Assembly: GCA_964247055.1 (NCBI GenBank)
Contig: OZ176055.1
Span: 4,216,001 to 4,280,000, forward strand
Origin: Paragordius varius
Lineage: Eukaryota > Nematomorpha
Length of the DNA: 64,000 nucleotides
Reading direction: 5' to 3'
In this document: in pieces, positions 13,116-22,726 of the stretch
Numbering within the stretch: position 1 is the stretch's first letter
Layout: each line of letters begins with the position of its first letter
Made by a program: the position numbers and the translations under genes
The notes under the pieces: model-generated
Told to the model about the DNA's origin: nothing
Database searches by the model: none
Seen by the model: only the letters and a program-made list of their open reading frames with translations

Positions 13116-13979
13116 TTATGATTACACCTGGCATATTAGTCATACGTAAATATATGTTTTCTGAAATATACAGAAAATGATTTAATGGCAGACACAAGAT
13201 AGGGTGAGGGCCTAACCATATGTTATTTAGAGGTTGGAGTAAAACTTTTGCTTTTAAATTGAAAATATATTGCTATGTTTATTGAATATATTTCATTTCA
13301 TGAAAAATGTTTTCGATCTACGTCAGATTTATATAGAGTAATATAGTGCGCTAACCATGGACTGATAATGCTGTATTTAAATTGTACATCACTAAGATTA
13401 TTAATTTATCCATATCAATGGGTTCTCCGCATATTTGCTTTAAAGACACGTTAGTTTTGCGCATTTTACAAAGGGTAACCATTGATTATATATAGTCTTA
13501 TAACTTGGCCAAATAATTTAAATGCCATGCTATTTATGGTTGCATAATATTAGAGATAGAAGCTTAAACACCAACTAATAAAAATGCTTAACGAAATTTT
13601 GTCTTTTTATAGAAAATGGCAGCTTATTTAATGTGATCTCATATATTTTCTAATTCCTTCCCTGATACGTTTTTTAATATGGATGCGCATTTTAAAGAGG
13701 ATAAAAACGTTCCCAACGGCTAATTTAAACAAGATACGGTATATTTTGCTTTTATGCTGATAATATTGACCGCTATTTATTTTATATGTTCTCGCTTGAG
13801 CGAAGTTATTTTAAAATTGGGTACTTTGTTTTTTGTGAAAAATTTCATTTTATAGGGCAGCAACTAAATGAAAAAAGTGAGCTTATTATGTTCGGGTTGG
13901 TAAAAAATTTTGAAATTCTGAGGGAATATCAGAATTCTAATGGTGCTTTAACATAAAAGTTGTGTGATATAACACCTCA
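13116..13979. other. intergenic AT-rich DNA
   Basis: No coding frame or structured element was recognised in this stretch. Confidence 0.45.
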
Positions 13980-14960
13980 ATAATTGATATAAAAAGTTAA
14001 AAAATGAAGTGTTAAATGATTGGTAAGGCCCAAAATCAAAAGTAATTATTTATGTAATTTATCATAATATACACATGCACAGTCTCCACAAATAGTAGGT
14101 GATATATATTCTGATAGAAAATGTAACATGATTATTATGGTGATTTTAGTTTGAGCCCTTACGCATTTAAGAGAGTTAATTTGCACTTTTCTCGCAAATT
14201 CTCCGTAAGAAAAAATGGCAAAATTTGGGCACATTTTGTATTTTTGGGTTATACACAGTGTAGTATAAAGAAATATCCAGATGAAATTAGATTCTAATAA
14301 TGAGTCCTTTGTTAAATTTTCGAGTGATATAAGAAAATTATTTGCATTTTGGTAAGTGCTCCACACCTAAAAACGGCAAAATTTGCGGACCTTTATTAGA
14401 TAATTTTTTTAGGTAGAAGCTAAATGCTTCATTCCAAAAAATACCAAAATATAACATAAACTACATATAAAAACCGAAATAAAATTTTAAAAAAAATTAA
14501 TTTATTAGATGTGGGCTCTGAGAGTAAAATTTTACGCTCTTCTAAAAGGGGCTAGTTTACTTAAAAACGCACGAAATTTTAAATATATGCTAAATTTTTA
14601 TATCGACTGAATTTTTTAGAAAATTCTATACTCTTCTCCAAAATCTAATTTTTAAAAATTTTGTTGAGGCTTTACTTCGTACTATTTTATTGCATGTTGG
14701 AAACAGTCTTATAACGAGATATTATAAAAAAAATTTTCCATAACTCGATGATGCTGAACATTTCTATCACCTGAATATTTTGATTATCTCTTCGTCTTTA
14801 AATGTATGTTAATTATAAATTGTGCTTTTTTACAAAAATCACCTAATTTGAAAGCAAAAGAACCTTTATAAAATTCTAAAGTGATAGACGGCATTATTGA
14901 ATAATGTATTAAAATATCTTAAAATGTTTCTTACCGTTTCCATGATGCCTCAAAATAGTA
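13980..14960. repeat. dispersed AT-rich repeat R, copy 1
   Basis: Words such as AGAAGCTAAATGCTTCATTCCAA, GATGTGGGCTCTGA and TGCTGAACATTTCTATCACC recur in the same order, diverged, at 53880-54500 and partly at 15861-16410 and 34430-35130. There is no protein coding. It is probably an old nonautonomous element family. Confidence 0.45.
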
Positions 14961-15309
14961 CGTACGGTTTCAATAAAAGCTAAAAATTGATCTTTAAAAA
15001 AAGTAAGCATTTTTCCGAAAAATATTTTTAATTGATATCAAAATTTATATATTTAAATTTTTTTTCGCGCTATCTAGATTTGAGTTTATTTTATGAAGAC
15101 CATCCCATTTTAGAAGTGCTTAAAGATTTGAGACTTTCTGAGCCCCATTATTATTTTAAAATACTATTTTGCTTTTTATATAAAGTTTATGATATATTTT
15201 AGTATATTTTTTGAAATGAAGATTTAACTTTTTAACAAAAATATGTTATTTAAAAAATGTGCGCGATGGCCATTTTTTGATATTCTTACCAAAAAAGTAA
15301 ATAACTTTC

Positions 15310-15860
15310 TTAACACTTGGATACAATACACTAATTTTAGTCTTCGATATAAATTGGGGTAGTTGGATATCCCAGGCCTGTTTTAATCAAATACTTTAAA
15401 AAGTATGGAAGGAATAACCATGGCAAAACTTTGCACTAACATCAATAAACCTAAATATATAAAAAAATTTATTTAAAAATATTTGATATTAAATATTTTT
15501 AGCTAAAACCGAAAGTAAAAATTTCGTCAACGTGACATGTTTCAAATGGTAAAATTAAAAAATAATTCAATGTTAGATGTAATTTATATTAATATTTAGC
15601 TTTAGTTTTATCCTTGAAATTAAATGAAAACGATATTTTGCAAAAATTTTGTAAAATAAAAATGTCGTCGAAGTAGTTTGAGATGGAACTTTTTTTTCAA
15701 AATAAAATTTTATCAAGATATTTTGGCATATTTATATAATTTTTATCAGGATAGAAGCATAAAATTAAATTGGGACCGTTTTCTTCAGTAGTTTTTTAAA
15801 AATCCTAACTTAAATTTAGTCTGGGGTATTTAGATACCCCAATTTGAATCGAAGTGTTAA
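15310..15860 (+). mobile_element. TTAA-bounded short element, copy A
   Basis: 551 bp bounded by TTAACACTTGGAT on the left and ATCGAAGTGTTAA on the right, so the ends are short inverted repeats beginning with TTAA. The interior also contains inverted words such as GGGGTA...TACCCC. It matches 28234-28823 along its whole length. No protein is encoded. TTAA boundaries are typical of piggyBac-type targets, so a piggyBac-derived nonautonomous element is possible but unproved. Confidence 0.7.
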
Positions 15861-16410
15861 ATCACTCGTAAAAGCCAAAGACACCATGATAATTCTGATG
15901 CATGACTTACCATATATATATATATTTATTAAGATATTTTTTGAGTACACTGTTTATATAATAATAAACTTTACAAAGGTTTTAAGATGTGGGCTTCGAA
16001 AGTACCTTCTAAAATGGTCAAATATAGATATTGCATGATAATTTTGCTTTGATGCTAATTTTGACCATCAAATAAAAAATATTTTTTAAATTTGCAAATT
16101 TTTTAAAAATTTATTTTATAGCGAAATTTCAATGTTAAGCATAAGGGAAATGACATAGAAGATTCTTAGATTTTACAAAAATTCATAATCCGATTATGCT
16201 GAACGTTTCTATATCCTCAAAATTTATTATGTTCACATGCTTTCAAATTTGGATGAATTTTTTGTAAAAAAATTAATTTATTTTTAACAAATTTATTAAA
16301 GAGATTTTTATATATTTTTGAAAGCTATAATTTATTCCAAAAGATATCTTCAAAATATATGAACTACTTTGAGCAAAACATAATTTTCCAAAATATTAAT
16401 TTTTAGATGT
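15861..16410. repeat. dispersed AT-rich repeat R, copy 2
   Basis: It carries the same ordered words as copy 1 (GATGTGGGCTTCGAAAGTA near 15985, TATGCTGAACGTTTCTAT near 16195) and is cut on its left by the TTAA element at 15310-15860. Noncoding. Confidence 0.4.
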
Positions 16411-16597
16411 GCGTTCCGAAATGCTTAAATGTTAATGTTATAAGGATGCATGTTTAACAATTTTATATTGTTAAATAAGCATATTTAAATAATTAATTTA
16501 TAATAATAAAAATTATATCAATAATAAAATCCTACTATCTCTCTTTCAAAAAAAATTACGACCAATTTTTCAAAAAACAGCTGTTTATTTAAATGAC

Positions 16598-16677
16598 CAT
16601 GGTCAAAAAATAAATAGTCACTGACCTGGTCATGACCCGGTCCATTTACCGGGTCATGACTTGATCAGCACAACCCT
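16598..16677. repeat. palindrome-rich site with a 13-bp perfect hairpin
   Basis: GTCATGACCCGGT (16629-16641) and ACCGGGTCATGAC (16648-16660) form a perfect 13-bp stem with a 6-base loop. The palindrome TGACCATGGTCA lies just upstream. The segment is GC-rich against an AT-rich background and is followed by GCACAACCCTAG, which resembles a transposon end. It may be the terminus of a DNA transposon. Confidence 0.5.
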
Positions 16678-17098
16678 AGTCAAAACCAAAAGCACCTGAT
16701 TATCTTGCATCTACTTATTAGAATATATATAGTTAAGGATATCTCATTATACCCGATGGACAGAGTGTAATGTGCCCTTGAATCTTTACTATATCCAGCA
16801 ATTTACCCAAAAGTGCAAATATTTTTTTGCTTTTTTAGGCCAAAAGCACCATTAAGCGATTTATTTCCCCAGGTAGTTTTTCCTCTATGTTGTGCACGGT
16901 ATATATATTCATCAAAAGCGATACATCCGTGATTTTCAAGTTGGAGTTCTGAGGTTCAAAATTAATTAAAGTAATTTAAAAAGATTAAAAATACACTTAT
17001 GATCTCCGATGTTATCTCTATATTATATTTTATTTTTTATGATGGTTTAAATTTATAGAACAAGACATGCTATTCACTCTTTACAAATGGGTAAAATC

Positions 17099-20000
17099 AT
17101 GTTCAAGAACGGGATTAGATTTTTTTCAAATATAAATTTTAAATATTTATTATCCTCTGAAATAAATAATAAAATATTGTTGCTAAAACTCAATCGGCCG
17201 CAAAAACGAAACAGCTTTAATTCTGAATTCTTTCAGTAAAAACATTTTTACATAAAGGGAAATTAAAGCATTTTTTACATCCAAAGATGCCATCAAATAC
17301 AACGCGGTTATAGTTTGTGGAAACGGCCAATTATTTTCATCTGGTTTTTGTATTTTTTCTATAAATATAGGAATTGATACAAATGAATTTATAAAATTTT
17401 TTGATAAATTAAAAAATCATGAAGAATATCACAATAAAACTGCCTATGTTTTTGATTACATTCGTAACCTTCAATCTGTATTTTGCGCAATTTCTAATGT
17501 ACATGATTATATATTATTAAGTTTAGTAAACCCATTATATCTGTGATACACGGAGCTTGTATAGGTGCTGCAATGGCTTTCGTATCATGTTGTGACATAA
17601 GATATTGTACGCCAAACACTAAATTTCAATTAAAAGTAAATTAAAAAATTGAAATGATTAATTGTTGTTATTTAAATTTTTATAACACAATGACGATCTA
17701 AAGGTTAATTTATAAAATTACTGGCTAACTTTTTGGATAGGCACTTGTGTTCCTTTTGTTCGGAAAAAAGGAAAACAGATAATATATCTATTTAAATAAT
17801 TAATGAATGAGAGGTGATAGATTACATTAAATAATTAATATAAAAATAGCGTTATCATGGACTTTCTCATTTCTAAATTACAAAACCAGCCATATTTACC
17901 ATATTTTTTTAGTGGCATATATATATATATATACTAAAATCTATCAGGGACATAAAAAAGTACTTTTAGGGCTGCGTACGGCATTTGTGCCTGAGTATTA
18001 CTTCAATGTTATTATATACAGCAGATGCTTTGACCTTGGCTAAAAACAACTATAAGTTGATTATAGATATATACTTGACAAATCTATTTCCAAACGATTA
18101 GAATGAGATATAGTAAATCACGGAATAATGATACAAATTAATAACTTAATAAACACAAAAGGTAAAAAATTATAGATGACCATAGCATAGTTGAATATTA
18201 TATTAAAGTTTCTTTTATAACAAGCTCTCATTTTTGAGTGTTTGATCAGGAATGATTGATATCAAATTAGAGATAATCAAGTAAATGTTAACGAAAAATT
18301 ATCATTTACCAATTCCAAATATTTTCGAAAACTTAATTTATAACTCCAATAATATGGGTATTGCTATATTAAAAATGGGACTGTGGTTTTCAGAAATATG
18401 GCTTTTTCAAAAAAAGTTTACCAGTGGCAAGTATTTTAAAGATTTTCAGATTGTAAAGGAAATATAATTAATGTGAGGAAAAATAATAAAATATATAAAA
18501 AAATTTATGTAAATAAATTTTTAATTTTAAAATTTTTTTTAAAAATTTACATCGCTACTTAAAAATTAAACATTTCAAAAAAAATTAAAATTTTATAAAG
18601 AGCCACTCAAAATTAAAGAGCCACAAATGGTTCGGACACCCCTGATTTATACCAATTCCTTGCTTATTTATATTTGTTATGTTATATCTTTAGGTGTTAT
18701 TCATTATCGTATGTTATCTAATTTACACCATACTATTGTTTTTTTACCGCTATAATTTATCGATTATACCCAATTTGATTAGGAAATTGAGTTTGGATTT
18801 CCATCGGATTTGGGTGTTCTTCAATCACTTCCACACCTCTTCAATTCGGCATCATTTGCAAACGAAATGGCTCTTACTGGTCGTGTATTTTCTGGTTTAG
18901 AAGCTGAAAAATTTGGGTTTTGTCAGATAATACCAAGTCTTTTGCCTGGTTAATTATAATTTAATACTTCCTTTAATTTTTACATGCATAATGCTCAAAA
19001 ATTAAATATCTTCGTATTTTAGATAGTCCATTTATTTATATCTCAATAAAACTAGCATATAAACTAAACTCAAAATATATAATAATATTAAAAATTATAT
19101 ATTTTTTTCATTATTATAATGATTATTCAGATAATAATATTTTATATCCTATTATATCAAAAACATTTTAATGATACTTGATTTATAAATGAATATTTTG
19201 GAATTGTTCTGCATAAAAGTGCAAATTTTTATAAAAACTACTCGTGAATGATTTAAACACGTATATTGCACAATTTAAAGCATCATAATAATTCAGTTTT
19301 TACTAAAAATTAAAAATTACCTATTCGCGCCGCACAGAGCATTGTATCAATTGGATAAAAAAGAATCCGCTTACAACGGTTAAATATATATAAAAAATTT
19401 GTTAATATGCATTGATTCATAGCTTTTCTTGGTTATAAATTTTATTTAAATGAATATTTAAATAAGGGTCGTATAATAGTATTTTTTTCATCATAACGGT
19501 GTGCCTTTTCTAGTTTTTTTTTGTAAAAGTATCTCATTACCCTATCTCTAGGGTATAAACGATTTATTTACATATTATAAACACTTCATATTTCTTCCTT
19601 ATACGCTAAGGCTAAACAAAACGTTTGAGATTCGCCTACCGTTGATGATCAAAAAACAAACTTTTTTGGTATTAAAATTATTTTTTGTCGTGTTAAAGAA
19701 TCCTATTATAGATTTAGTTTATTATCTTTTAATACCAATCCGCTATACCATTTATGTACATGCAGATATTCTGGTATTTATAAAAAAGTTATATTTTGAA
19801 ATTTCATCTACACCAGGGATGTCCAACACGCTTTTTGGTACTCAAAAGTGCTCTAAAAAATGTTCGAACAATAAAGAAATTAAACTGCAATCAAAAATTT
19901 ATGATTTTTAGAAGATATATCAACTAAAATTGGGCTCAAAATTAATAAAAAGCAAACAAAAATTATCAAAGCAGCCGCGAATGTGTGTTGGGCACTCCTG

Positions 20001-20543
20001 TTTTAAACCTTACTCAAATATTTTTACTTTACGCTTGTCTGTTTAAGAGGCTGGCGCCGGTAGGTGTTAAATATTTCGCTATTTCCACAATTATAACTAA
20101 ATCTAACCTATTTGTTTTTCTAATTTTTGGAGGAAAAAACCGAATGTTTATGTTGAGCCTATTTAAAATTTTGTTATTAATAAGCTGATGTTATTATTCG
20201 TTATATAATAATTGTAGGCCTTTTGTTTTATAATTCGAAACGTTCAATTTTGCCTTCTGATTCCATTTTTGTAGATGCATCTAATGAATCGATTAACAAA
20301 AACAATTCGGAAGATTCGGAAAAACAAGCTTATGATCTTACATTGAAACATTGTATTGAGTTGGCAAATAGTATGGCTAAATTGCATCCTGACGCCATTT
20401 CTGGAACAAAAGAAAATATTCGCATGGCCAGACAAGGACAATGTAATAATAACTTTGCTTTGAATTATGCTGCGCGCTACAACGTACATGCCGTGCAAGA
20501 TCCTATTATTCAACGAATTTTACTTGAAAAATTAAAACGATAA
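17099..20543 (+). CDS. ECH1: delta3,5-delta2,4-dienoyl-CoA isomerase (ECH1-like), 6 exons
   Basis: Crotonase-fold enzyme that shifts double bonds of dienoyl-CoA during beta-oxidation of unsaturated fatty acids. Exons 17099-17235, 17258-17343, 17371-17498, 17522-17635, 18783-18948 and 20218-20543 give 318 residues (the mammalian protein has about 328). Conserved blocks: LNRPQKRNSF (31-40), VCGNGQLFSSGID, KPIISVIHGACIG (about 120-132), CCDIRYC, FQLKEIEFGFPSDLGVLQSLP across exons 4-5, and ALTGRVFSGLEAEKFGF. Glu156 and Asp164 match the catalytic Glu196 and Asp204 of rat ECH1 (numbering from memory); the position of rat Asp176 is Ala136. The N-terminus MFKNGIRFFSN is basic and could be a mitochondrial leader; the C-terminus EKLKR is not a peroxisomal SKL signal. 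The first three introns are only 22, 27 and 23 nt. All junction phases agree. The join of exons 5 and 6 is the least certain. Confidence 0.88.
17236..17257 (+). other. 22-nt intron of ECH1
   Basis: Starts GTAAAA, ends ATAAAG, with a T-run in the middle. Reading through gives TAA at once; removing it restores FFQEIKAFF, which matches the family. Phase 2. Confidence 0.85.
17344..17370 (+). other. 27-nt intron of ECH1
   Basis: Starts GTTTTTG, ends AATATAG. It is a multiple of three without a stop, but removing it restores the family motif SSGIDTNEF exactly at the conserved (F/S)(S/T)AGID site. Phase 1. Confidence 0.8.
17499..17521 (+). other. 23-nt intron of ECH1
   Basis: Starts GTACATG, ends ATTAAG. 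Its length shifts the frame, and removal joins AISN to FSKPIISVIHG as the family requires. The nearby TTTAG would give a stop, so AAG is the better acceptor. Phase 0. Confidence 0.82.
18600..18644. mobile_element. hAT-like element terminus in the ECH1 intron
   Basis: GGTTCGGACACCCCTG reads in reverse as CAGGGGTGTCCGAACC, a typical hAT end, and it resembles bases 1-40 of the window. The partner end was not found. Confidence 0.4.
19814..20000. mobile_element. short hAT-like nonautonomous element in ECH1 intron 5
   Basis: 187 bp with inverted ends: CAGGGATGTCCAACACG on the left and the reverse of CAGGAGTGCCCAACACA on the right. These are hAT-type termini. The interior has no coding capacity. 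No clear 8-bp target duplication could be matched. Confidence 0.6.
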
Positions 20544-20740
20544 AGGGATTGATTTTATAATTATCGATATTTTTATGTATTCATTATAAAAGTTTTGGAT
20601 ATAATAAATTAATATATGCTAAATGTTAAGATTTTATACTTTGGTATTTAAAAATTACATTGCATAATGGTTAAAATTATATTTAATTAATATTGATCAA
20701 TCAATAATTTTAGAGCGTTCCAATCTTGATATTTTTTTAA

Positions 20741-20815
20741 GGTTTGGGTTAGGCAGTCTAATTAATTTTTATTTTATGCTCATGATAAGTATGAGAGTTC
20801 AAATCCACTAAACTG
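20741..20815 (+). pseudogene. degenerate tRNA-like sequence (class II, Leu/Ser-like)
   Basis: It contains a B-box-like GAGTTCAAATCCAC, an A-box-like TGGGTTAGGCAGTCTAA, a CTCAT/ATGAG hairpin that could be a long variable arm, and a T-run after the 3' end. GGTTTGG can pair with CTAAACT as an acceptor stem. The T stem does not pair properly and the anticodon arm is unclear, so it is at best a tRNA pseudogene or a tRNA-derived repeat. Confidence 0.28.
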
Positions 20816-21206
20816 AATTTTTTTATCACCACTGTCAGACCTGAGCTGTCAACTCTTAAAGCTTTCACAAGTTATTATAATTCAAAACCATTTGATGAAA
20901 TAAAAAAGGAGATCTGAATCGTCTTACTCAAACCGCTGCCCTAAAAGAGCTTTTTTATGGCTCTGAATTATTTATTAAATTTTTTAATCTAGATATTTTG
21001 AGTAAAAATTTGCAAATGTGTCAATTAACTATGAAATTTTAATCGGTATTATAGGATGCACAGCCCTTTAGACATAAAGCACTGCCTAAATTATATAATT
21101 ACTTTTTATTGAAAATAAAAATGTTTGCAAATTATATATGAATAGGAGACACTCAACACAAGGAAGTTAGGTAAATATTCAAACTTATTATTAATAACAA
21201 ACTGCA

Positions 21207-22140
21207 TTATAAAATATTTATTGGTATGCCTCGTAAATCAATTTTTGAATTAATGTTCTCTGGACTTTGATTGGATGTATTCTGTGTAATTGGTTTTTCT
21301 GGCTTTTTTGATTCTTTTAATTCATTTTGTTTAATTTTAGCTTCATAGTCTTTTTGTACCTCGCGAAGTAAGATGTTGGTTAGTGTATGTTCATAATTTC
21401 TTTCATAGGGTTGAATCGGAGGTAGAGGGTTTCCTTAAAAAAACGATGCGACAAAAATAGCGAATACAGCCCATATAACTCGGTATATAATTATTACATC
21501 ATTATTATATTTATAGAAAATATAAATAATAAAAAATAATTTTAGCAATTATTAATTAAAATAAAAGTGCTAGGACCATTTAAGACTTCTTATAATTAAA
21601 TAGAAAACATAATAATTATAATACAATAAAGTAGATTACAAATATAATACTTTTCAATTCCAAGACACATTGTGGAATAGAAAATGTGGAGCGCTTATGT
21701 ATTTGAGTAACACATGAACTTAAATTATCATACCTAGGAACTAAAACTTTAAAAATTTTAGGTATCAAATCTTCATGGCCCTTTAAATTAAAAAAATAAT
21801 ACTTTTAACCACCATGCTGCCATTTCCAAAGTAGGTTTATGTGAATCATAATCAATCGCATCACGTATTAGCTATAACATTATATTGATATTAAAACTCT
21901 TTCCACATATCCTCGACATTCCTCCCCTTTTACTAATGTGGTTTCAATACGTTCAAACCGAAGTAAAGAACATATTAAATGCTTAAGCTGAAGAATTCTC
22001 ATCTTCGTTCCACCATCGTGTAAAAATGAAATTAATGATAATCGAGAATGTTTAGGCTTGACATTTATAGCCAATTTTGGGGGCGGAGGTAAATTTAAAT
22101 CGGATAGACGGAGTACATTATAAGGATGCCGATACCATGG
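21207..22140 (-). CDS. MRPL17: mitochondrial ribosomal protein bL17m (start unresolved)
   Basis: Protein of the large mitoribosomal subunit. Exons on the minus strand: about 22140-21898, 21871-21803, 21780-21651 and 21433-21207 (stop). Family blocks: LAINVKPKHSRL, LICSLLRFERIETTL, EECRGYVERLIRDA, EMAAWWLKGHEDLIPKIF, VLVPRYDN and NPLPPIQPYER; the tail KPEKPITQNTSNQ is a hydrophilic extension. Two introns are ultra-short (26 and 22 nt) and the third is 217 nt; phases agree (0, 0, 1). The frame is open upstream to YRRHANPWYRHPYNV but has no ATG before an in-frame TGA inside the TATCAG repeat, so either a small 5' exon or a non-ATG start is missing from this model. The mitochondrial leader is therefore not seen. 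Confidence 0.82.
21781..21802 (-). other. 22-nt intron of bL17m
   Basis: On the minus strand it starts GTATTA, has seven Ts and ends TTAAAG. Its length shifts the frame; splicing joins AAWWLK to GHEDLIPKIF, matching the family segment FWLTEKDLIPKLF. Confidence 0.83.
21872..21897 (-). other. 26-nt intron of bL17m
   Basis: On the minus strand it starts GTTTTAA and ends GTTATAG. Read-through meets TAA; splicing joins YVER to LIRDAIDYD in phase 0, in line with the family. Confidence 0.83.
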
Positions 22141-22156
22141 ATTCGCGTGCCTTCGA

Positions 22157-22186
22157 TATCAGTATCAGTATCAGTATCAGTATCAG
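22157..22186. repeat. hexamer microsatellite (TATCAG)5
   Basis: Five exact TATCAG units directly upstream of the bL17m coding sequence. The next 100 bases (22187-22290) are unusually GC-rich for this window, and no function for them was recognised. Confidence 0.9.
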
Positions 22187-22612
22187 GGGTGAAACAAGAT
22201 CAATCTAACTTGACAGTTTCAGTCTGCACAAGACTCCCCAATCCCCTTCACAGCATAGCCTTCACGGGGCATTGATTACAAAAGTTTGATTTATTCTAAT
22301 ATAAATAAGGAAGTTATATTTAAAGTTATATCGGTTTAAATTTATTCAAAAATTTATTAGGATGACCTTTATTATATTGAAATATTTTTTTATTTATATT
22401 TTATGGATGTTTTAATTAGTTATCTTCAAAGGAGAAAAAAAAATGGTTGTTTCTAAATCCAAGCCAATTATTTGCTATAAAATGTTTGATGTACGTAAAG
22501 TATTTTGATTCAGTTAATATTATCGTATTAAGGTGCAGTTTTTAAAGTTCCAAAAAATTTAGTTTAAAAATTATTATAAGTTTAGACTGTTTTGGAAATC
22601 AAATTCGTTATA

Positions 22613-22726
22613 TACAGTAGCGTATGGTAAGAAAAGATTAAGATTTGTAACCTATTTTAATTGATTATAAACTTTATTTTTTTATTTTTTTTATTTTAAT
22701 TGAATTATTTACCATATGCTACTGTA
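22613..22726. mobile_element. 114-bp inverted-repeat element at the LINE 3' end
   Basis: Left end TACAGTAGCGTATGGTAA, right end its near-perfect inverse TTACCATATGCTACTGTA. TACAGT ends beside TA suggest a Tc1/mariner-type short element. The stop codon of the LINE frame (22705) lies inside its right arm, so the last few LINE codons come from this sequence. Confidence 0.6.

Noticed and set aside
14046-14366. 106-codon reverse frame
   Set aside because: It lies in dispersed repeat R and is not preserved in the other copies.
17344-17370. Retention of the 27-nt ECH1 segment as coding sequence
   Set aside because: It is in frame and stop-free, but it would insert nine hydrophobic residues into the conserved SSGID site, and its neighbours are clear introns of the same size.
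20741-20815. Functional tRNA-Leu/Ser gene
   Set aside because: The B-box and acceptor pairing are suggestive, but the T stem is broken and no anticodon arm can be drawn, so it is listed only as a low-confidence pseudogene.
22157-22186. CRISPR-like or regulatory array
   Set aside because: It is a plain hexamer microsatellite of five contiguous units without spacers.
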